Below are positions 58,555-64,000 of a DNA stretch of 64,000 bases, one piece after another; positions within the stretch are counted from its first letter, which is position 1; every line of letters starts with the position of its first letter. A program made the position numbers and the translations under genes. This stretch comes from Cephalotrichum gorgonifer (taxonomy: Eukaryota; Ascomycota; Sordariomycetes; Microascales; Microascaceae). Under the pieces are notes generated by a model that ran no database searches, had not been told where the DNA came from, and saw nothing but the letters and a program-made list of their open reading frames with translations. The stretch lies in the NCBI GenBank assembly GCA_900312665.1, contig ONZQ02000004.1, positions 874,244 through 938,243 of the forward strand. The letters run 5' to 3'.

Positions 58555-60209
58555 ATGGGGGATAAGGAATTTGAGGCCCAGAACCAGGGTTTTCTCACCT
58601 GGTTCAAGTCAATCCCAGGTTCCACTTTCAGCGACAGCCTTTCCTTGACGGATTTAAGGGCTCGCAATGCCGGCCGAGGAATAAGTGAGTATATCCACCC
58701 GCGAGTACGAGTGCTCTTACGGGGATGTGGTAATAGCCAGGTCATAGATATGCAAGACTGACACTTGCTGTTAGTTGCCAATGTTGACATACCCGCAAAC
58801 ACTCTACTCTTTACTATCCCTCGCCCCGGGGTCATAAACATTACAACATCGGATTTGTTTCAAAGGTTGCCCGATCTACTCAGCAAGGATCTCTCCGGAT
58901 CCATTGATGATGATGATCTGGAAGACTCAAGCTCTGATCCGTGGCTAAGCCTAATTCTTGTGCTCATATACGAGTATCTTCAAGGAGAGCGGTCTCGATG
59001 GAAGGCCTATTTTGACATTCTACCTGTGGAGTTTGATACCCCGATGTTCTGGTCCGAAGAGGACCTCATGGAGCTCCAGGCCAGCTCGGTCGTGTCGAAG
59101 ATTGGAAAAGCGGAGGCGGACTCGATGTTCCTCCAGAAAGTCGTACCCGCCGTGACGGCGCACCAGGACGTGTTTTATGGGGAGGGCAGCTCGGAAAAAC
59201 TTAGCGAGCTGGAACTTCTCAATCTCGCACATCGCATGGGGAGTCTCATAATGGCATATGCCTTTGATCTTGACAAAGAAGACGACGATGAGGACGAAGA
59301 GATGGAGGTGGACGCCGAGGATGGGTGGGTTGAGGATAAGGATAGCACGATGCTTGGGATGGTGCCCATGGCGGATATCCTGAACTCAGATGCCGAATTC
59401 AATGTTTGTGCAGTCCACTCAGCCAAGAAGCAGCAGGCACAACCAACTAATGATTACCCTAGGCGCACGTTGATCATGCGGGAGACGCCATAACCGTCAC
59501 CTCTCTCCGTGAGATCAAACAAGGAGAAGAAGTCCTCAACTACTACGGCCCCCTTGCGAACTCGGATCTTCTACGGCGGTATGGGTACATCAGCCATAAG
59601 CATCGTCGCTACGATGTTGTCGAGATTCCTCAGACACTCTTGGCGAACCAGGTGCAGCAGGCGTTAGGAGTGTCAGACGCGTTCAAGGACAAGGCGGTTA
59701 GTCTATCCCCCATCCCCCTTGTGATTACGAAGTTCTAACTCGTAACACTACAGCTTTCCTTCCTTGGAGAGGATGCGGAAGATCCCGTCCTCCTGGAGAG
59801 GGATGCCGGCGAACCCAACTGGGATGGGACCCTAGTGGCTCCGGTCCGCTCGGACACGTTGCTCTCCGAGCTGGACGAGGCCGTCACGACGATGCTCAAG
59901 TCTTTCCGGAGAGTGTCGGCCTCTGTGGTACCCGATAAGCGCAAGAGAGAGGAGACCCGCAAGGCCGTTTTGCCTTTGATCATATCGGCGCGACTGGCCG
60001 AATACCCAACCACCCTTCTGGAAGACACGGACATTCTCGCCAATGCCGGGACAGTCGGGAGGCATCGCATGGCGGTGGAGGTGCGTGCTGGCGAGAAGAA
60101 GCTGTTGCAGGAAGCCCTGGAGGTGGCTGCTGCCGCTGCAGCACATGGTACCGCAGCCGACGAGGATAATGGGAATGAGAGGCCGGGTAAGAGGTCAAAG
60201 GCGTCCTGA
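58555..60209 (+). CDS. RKM4: SET-domain ribosomal lysine methyltransferase (Rkm4/SETD6 type)
   Basis: SET-domain enzyme that, in yeast, monomethylates the ribosomal protein Rpl42. Four exons (58555-58684, 58775-59403, 59463-59696, 59754-60209) give 1449 nt and 482 aa, near the yeast length. The split SET domain runs from RARNAGRGIIANVDIPANTL, across intron 1, to LNYYGPLANSDLLRRYGY. The SAM-binding motif MADILNSDAEFNAHV lies across intron 2, and EEVLNYYGP holds the catalytic tyrosine region. The insert between the SET halves includes an acidic run (DLDKEDDDEDEEMEVDAEDG). The C-terminal Rubis-like substrate-binding domain ends in a basic cluster (RPGKRSKAS), which may be a nuclear signal. All four joins keep frame. 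Donor 2 (GTTTGT) and donor 3 (GTTAGT) are less canonical but used in fungi. Confidence 0.93.
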
Positions 60210-62328
60210 TTTGATACCCAGGGCTTCAGCTTCATCTATGGATACGCCACTTAGGATGGGATCATTGGCTCCTTCCTCAGGCATTCGCCCGTCAGGTCAT
60301 AGGCGGATTGCATAATCAACCACGTTGACAGTCAATTGACACCGCTTCAATCCTTCTCCCTCATTAGTTTTCTATCTCCGTATATTTTCCTTCGGCTATG
60401 AATATCCGAATCAATGGAAAGGCATGTGCACAATGGGGCATGGTTGACGATCCGCCTGAGAGGAAGGCTTGACCAGGCGAAGAGGAGAGGAAATTGTGTG
60501 GATGGTCCGTCACAGGTCATCGCAAATCCAATAACACCTCGACTTCAGAACTTCGACTCGCTACTGGAGGGTTACAGGGACGGACCAAGGCGGTCGGTCG
60601 CCTCTTTGTGCAGGCGGCCGGATTCGGCGCACGCCTGCAGGATAAACTGCTTCTATGCCCAGGCGGACATCCGACATCAAGGCGACGACAAGGCAAACTC
60701 TTCCGATACGGTGACGATATAAGGTGAGCTTTCGGCCCTTAATAATGTGCAACATTCTTCTTTTCAATCTTCCTCAACTTCTCGGGTACCAGTGCCTATC
60801 TCGGAGTCGCCTATATCTACACCGCCTGGCATGCTGTTAAAGTCATCCATCGAATGACGCCAAATACTGGACGGTTTCTCCCTCGGCTCAACCTCCCACC
60901 ACCCTGCCCAATCAGGATTCTTCAGTTAACATGTCTTCGCCAATGGATTGTACAGGGTGCTCGCGGGCCTATCAAATCTCAACTTGGCTTGATTTTGGCC
61001 CGCACCTTTTTCGGACTCGCCGCCAACGTCGAATCTCCTTCACCGTTCGGCCCCCACCACCCCTAAACCAAGATGGAAGAAGGCTGTGGACATCCAGCGG
61101 GATGCTGGGTGGGAATAGATGCGCCGTCCCCTTCGCCAACACAGGGTGCGGTGAGGCTCAAGTGAGACTCTCGGCAGCTCTATGCTTCATGGTCAATACC
61201 ACCCTAGGAAAGCGTCGGCCTTCAAGCCAGGAAGGTAGCTAGCTGCCTTTGGTTGGGGTGTCTGATGAATATGTTGAATCGGCATACAACTATCGGCTCC
61301 TTTCACACACAATATGGCGCGTGTCTTACGACTGGCTCGGATTCTATAGGGAGGGAGTCGAATATTGCTTGAACCTCGGACCTTGAACCAACAGCCCTGG
61401 TCACCAGGGCAGGCAAGAAACAATGGATGCAATGACGAGAGGCGACGACAATCTCTCGGAAACCGCACCGGAATCCTACCACACCTCACCTAGTCGTCAC
61501 CCCAAGGCTGGCCAAAGATGGAATGCCACCTATGGCCCGTCCCCTCCAACTGCAGCAGAGGTGATGCATAGTGGCGAACCCCGCATGATCATCCCTCAAT
61601 CGTCCGTGAAGATTCCCCCCACAGATGCACTGGCCATGGAACGGGAACCACGACAGCCGAGAACAAGATTTCGGGGAGAGCCGTGGGTGTGATTCGCCGA
61701 GATCTTCTGCCACACTCCCTTATCCTTGGAAGCCGACATTCCATTCCCTTCGAAAAGCGGTGAACCTCCACTCGACGGGCTGTGGAGTAGATAGGATCGT
61801 CTGCAACATGATACTGCCGTGGTCTTGACCCGCGACTGAAGAGGATGCTGAAGTTCCACTTCTGCGATTGGACTCGGGGTCTCTTTTGTCATGCATCGTG
61901 ATGCGGTGAGACTGCCAGCCTTCTCCCATCGAGGGTCGAAGTGGTGTGGGTGCAGCACGGCTTTTTTGACGGCCAAGACCCCGTGCAACGTGGTACGGAG
62001 GCTCTGTGAAGGTATTGATGTGGGCGAGGTCACGGCGCGCTCCGAGGATCTGTGGGTATCCTGGGGGAAGAAGAGGGTGTATCCACGGAGAAGGGTGTTG
62101 TCGGGTCAGAATCTTGGATGCGGCTGCACGCAAAAATGATGCTATCCAGGCCAGGCTGCGCGATATTGGGTATATATCTCGAAAGCCCTTCTCTTTTCAC
62201 AAGCCTGGCCCTAAACTGCTAAACCCAGACTTTCGCCTGCCGCTTTGCGCACGTGCAAACTTTAGCCATACCAGACGCGCCCCTAATACCTACACGGTCA
62301 CTAATAGAAATCTGACAGGATACAAAAC
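60210..62328. other. Gene-poor interval
   Basis: About 2.1 kb without a supported gene. Overlapping minus-strand frames of over 130 codons (61596-62033, 61720-62133) conflict with each other and lack motifs or splice sites. A perfect 8-1-8 inverted repeat lies at 61394-61410. Confidence 0.45.
61394..61410. repeat. Perfect 17-bp inverted repeat
   Basis: The sequence GCCCTGGTCACCAGGGC is a perfect palindrome with 8-bp arms around one central base. It could be a short hairpin or a dyad protein-binding site. No gene is adjacent, so its role is unknown. Confidence 0.8.
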
Positions 62329-62386
62329 ATGGTGCGCATCGTGAAGCAGGTGCCCCTCCCCCTTGTTTCTAGCTGACACCTCTCAG

Positions 62387-63443
62387 ACATCTCGACATGT
62401 ATCCGGCTGGGGCAGGTCCGGCGGAAGCGGCGGCAAGGGTGGCGGGAACAGCAGCAAGGGCGGTGGGAGCAGTAGTAAGCGCGGCGGCGGCGGTAGCACC
62501 AGCAGCGGCTATCCGTCTCTAAGCTTCCTTTTCGTCGTTGTCAAGCTCAAAGTAGTTTATCTGCAACAGCCAGAGTGTGATAGCTGGGGAAACGTCTCCC
62601 CTCCCACGGACTACGACCACTATACCCACGGAGAAGACCCAAGTAGGGTCATGCGCTATGCCGACGGCAGAGTTACCCCTGCGGACGAATACTACTGGGT
62701 ACGAGAGGGGGATAGAAACGGCCAAATCTGTTCTGAAACCCACGACTACCCGACGCCCTACAAGATCCAGACCGTCTTCTCCTGCAACCCATTCCTCCCA
62801 ATCGTCGTTGCCGATGGCGACATTTCCGTGCCCCCCGACGACGGACAACGCCCACGCTGGGAATTTCTAACCTTTGTCCACGCTTCGAGCACGCACACAA
62901 CGAAATATGACATATCCCTCGCCGTGGGCAAAGGGAGCCATGGGGGCGGCCGCCGCCGATACGTGGCCGGCTCAGCCCACTCCTGGGTACCCTCCCTCGT
63001 ACCCAAAGGCTTCGTGCGCAGGCGTGCGGGGTCGTCACCCTCGCGGGGTTTGGGTGGCGAGCTCCCCATCGTGCTCGCCCTCATGTCTTTCTATGAACCC
63101 TTGGGAGCAACTCAAGAGGAGCGGATGGAGAACGTTTTCTACGGCGAAAATGCACGCTGGAGCGGGGGTATCTGGAGGGGCAGCCACGAGCCGCGAGGAT
63201 GTGCGCTTCCGCCTTTTTCTCGTCACCCATTTGTCCTCCCAGAGCTCTCTCACTACGAGAGTGAGAGAGAGCGAGCGCGTGTGTGTGTGGAAGCTAACGT
63301 GTTTCTTATTCATAGACTCGAATGACGAAGACACCCCTAATGGGTTCGTCGTCTATGTATTCCTCGACAACCTCCACAACCCGTACGGGTCTACCCCTGA
63401 AGCGTTGGAGTTATTTGAGAGCGGAGTGATTGTTCGCGGATAA
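62387..63443 (+). CDS. Uncertain glycine-rich gene, structure unresolved
   Basis: I recognise no family. An open frame begins near 62363-62387 without an ATG. It runs through a Gly/Ser/Lys low-complexity segment (GGSGGKGGGNSSKGGGSS) and then a protein-like region (CDSWGNVSPPTDYDHYTHGE, RYADGRVTPADEYYWVREGD, CSETHDYPTPYKIQTVFSCN). A plausible last intron is 63261-63315 (GTGAGA to TTCATAG with a GCTAAC branch). It joins in phase to a final exon DSNDEDTPNGFVVYVFLDNL ending FESGVIVRG at 63443. A neat 5' end is lacking: an ATG at 62329 (MVRIVKQ) would need an intron of only 37 bp. Between about 63060 and 63260 two frames compete, so a missed intron or a frameshift is possible. It may be a real small gene or a decaying one. 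Confidence 0.35.
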
Positions 63444-64000
63444 TCTGCCGGGGAGAGGCATTGATCCTAAAAGGGTTGTTTCCTTCGTTGGTCCCTTTGC
63501 GTCGGTCGTTTCATCGGCCCCCTCCCCCCCCCCCTTTTACCTCCGCCTGGAATGATGTGCTGCTCTCGCCCTCCTCCCCAGGAGTTTTTTTCTGGAAGGG
63601 GGACACAGGAATCTTCTCCACTTGGGAGCTAATGTGTCTCTTGTAATTTCGTCTGGCTTGAAAGGTGTGTTGCTTTCGGTCCCTCCCTATATCTTGGGTT
63701 TTTGATGTCCTCCAAGTGTGTTTTCAATCCCGCGAGTTTATCAAGAATGGAATACCGTCGTCTCAGTTACGAACTCCGTTCCGTTGGTTGCAGTGAATGA
63801 ACCCGCGCGACACACAAGACGGCGTGGATGTAGATCGTCTTTGGCAAGCTAGAGAAAGCCCTCCACCAGAGGCTCTCCTGATCCCAGCATGTCAATTGTC
63901 CACTAGAGAGTGGATACCCTAGTCCTCAGGTGAGAAAAAGCTATAGATACTACGAAGGGTAGGCAGGCCGTTGACCCCCGGCCGATATCAGCCGAAGAAA
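63444..64000. other. Right-edge segment, no gene seen
   Basis: About 560 bp after the uncertain gene, with a poly-C run at 63525-63534. It has no supportable frame and may hold a 3' untranslated region. Confidence 0.5.

Noticed and set aside
61596..62133. Two overlapping minus-strand frames of 137 and 145 codons
   Set aside because: They occupy the same DNA in different frames, with neither showing a motif, a preferred codon pattern or splice signals.
1..64000. CRISPR arrays, rRNA operons, terminal-repeat transposons
   Set aside because: No regularly spaced repeats, no rRNA-like sequence, and no transposase, reverse transcriptase or integrase motifs were seen on either strand.

Overview
This 64 kb window comes from a nuclear chromosome of a filamentous ascomycete (Pezizomycotina, most likely Sordariomycetes). 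The evidence is the short GT-AG introns (mostly 55-110 bp) with CTAAC/CTGAC-type branch sites, single-gene transcription units on both strands, GC-rich coding sequence, long lower-GC gene-free stretches, and fungal-specific families: a Zn2Cys6 regulator, an Opi1 repressor, a DUF1996 secreted protein and Swa2-type auxilin. No bacterial, viral, CRISPR, rRNA or intact transposon features were seen. All exon-intron models were built by hand from splice signals. Every model called with confidence gives a total coding length divisible by three and joins conserved motifs across its introns.

Layout, left to right: 1-2004, no gene. 2005-4419 (-) Bor1-type anion transporter. 6285-9096 (-) mitochondrial m-AAA protease. 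10089-13440 (-) Zn2Cys6 transcription factor. 13441-17954, gene-poor. 17955-19768 (-) Ser/Thr/Pro-rich single-pass surface protein whose 5' end is unresolved. 23262-27421 (+) FGAM synthase (Ade6). 27830-30597 (-) cysteinyl-tRNA synthetase, apparently made in two compartment forms. 31357-32970 (+) Trm61. 33418-35283 (+) mitochondrial membrane protein of a fungal family (possibly Mmc1-like). 35697-36226 (-) SmD3. 36908-38186 (-) unknown Pro/His-rich protein with degenerate W-E-P repeats. 40005-40706 (+) Ubc7. 41027-43866 (-) Swa2-like auxilin. 43867-48000, gene-poor with weak coding-like traces. 48001-49765 (+) DUF1996 secreted protein. 50771-51763 (-) pICln. 52197-52831 (+) unknown small protein. 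52952-52971, a run of 20 Ns. 53975-56039 (-) Opi1. 58555-60209 (+) Rkm4-type SET methyltransferase. About 62387-63443 (+), an uncertain glycine-rich gene.

Most genes are housekeeping and unrelated in function. Several belong to translation and RNA metabolism (CysRS, Trm61, Rkm4, SmD3, pICln). SmD3 and pICln are substrate and chaperone in Sm-ring assembly. The m-AAA protease, the Mmc1-like protein and the long CysRS form are predicted to be mitochondrial. There is no gene cluster with a shared pathway and no clear novel system. The points most worth a second look are the two-AUG arrangement of CysRS, the 22-nt and 13-nt micro-exons, the false duplication around the N-gap, the surface protein whose reading frame runs 89 codons past its first ATG, and the repeat-built protein at 36908-38186.
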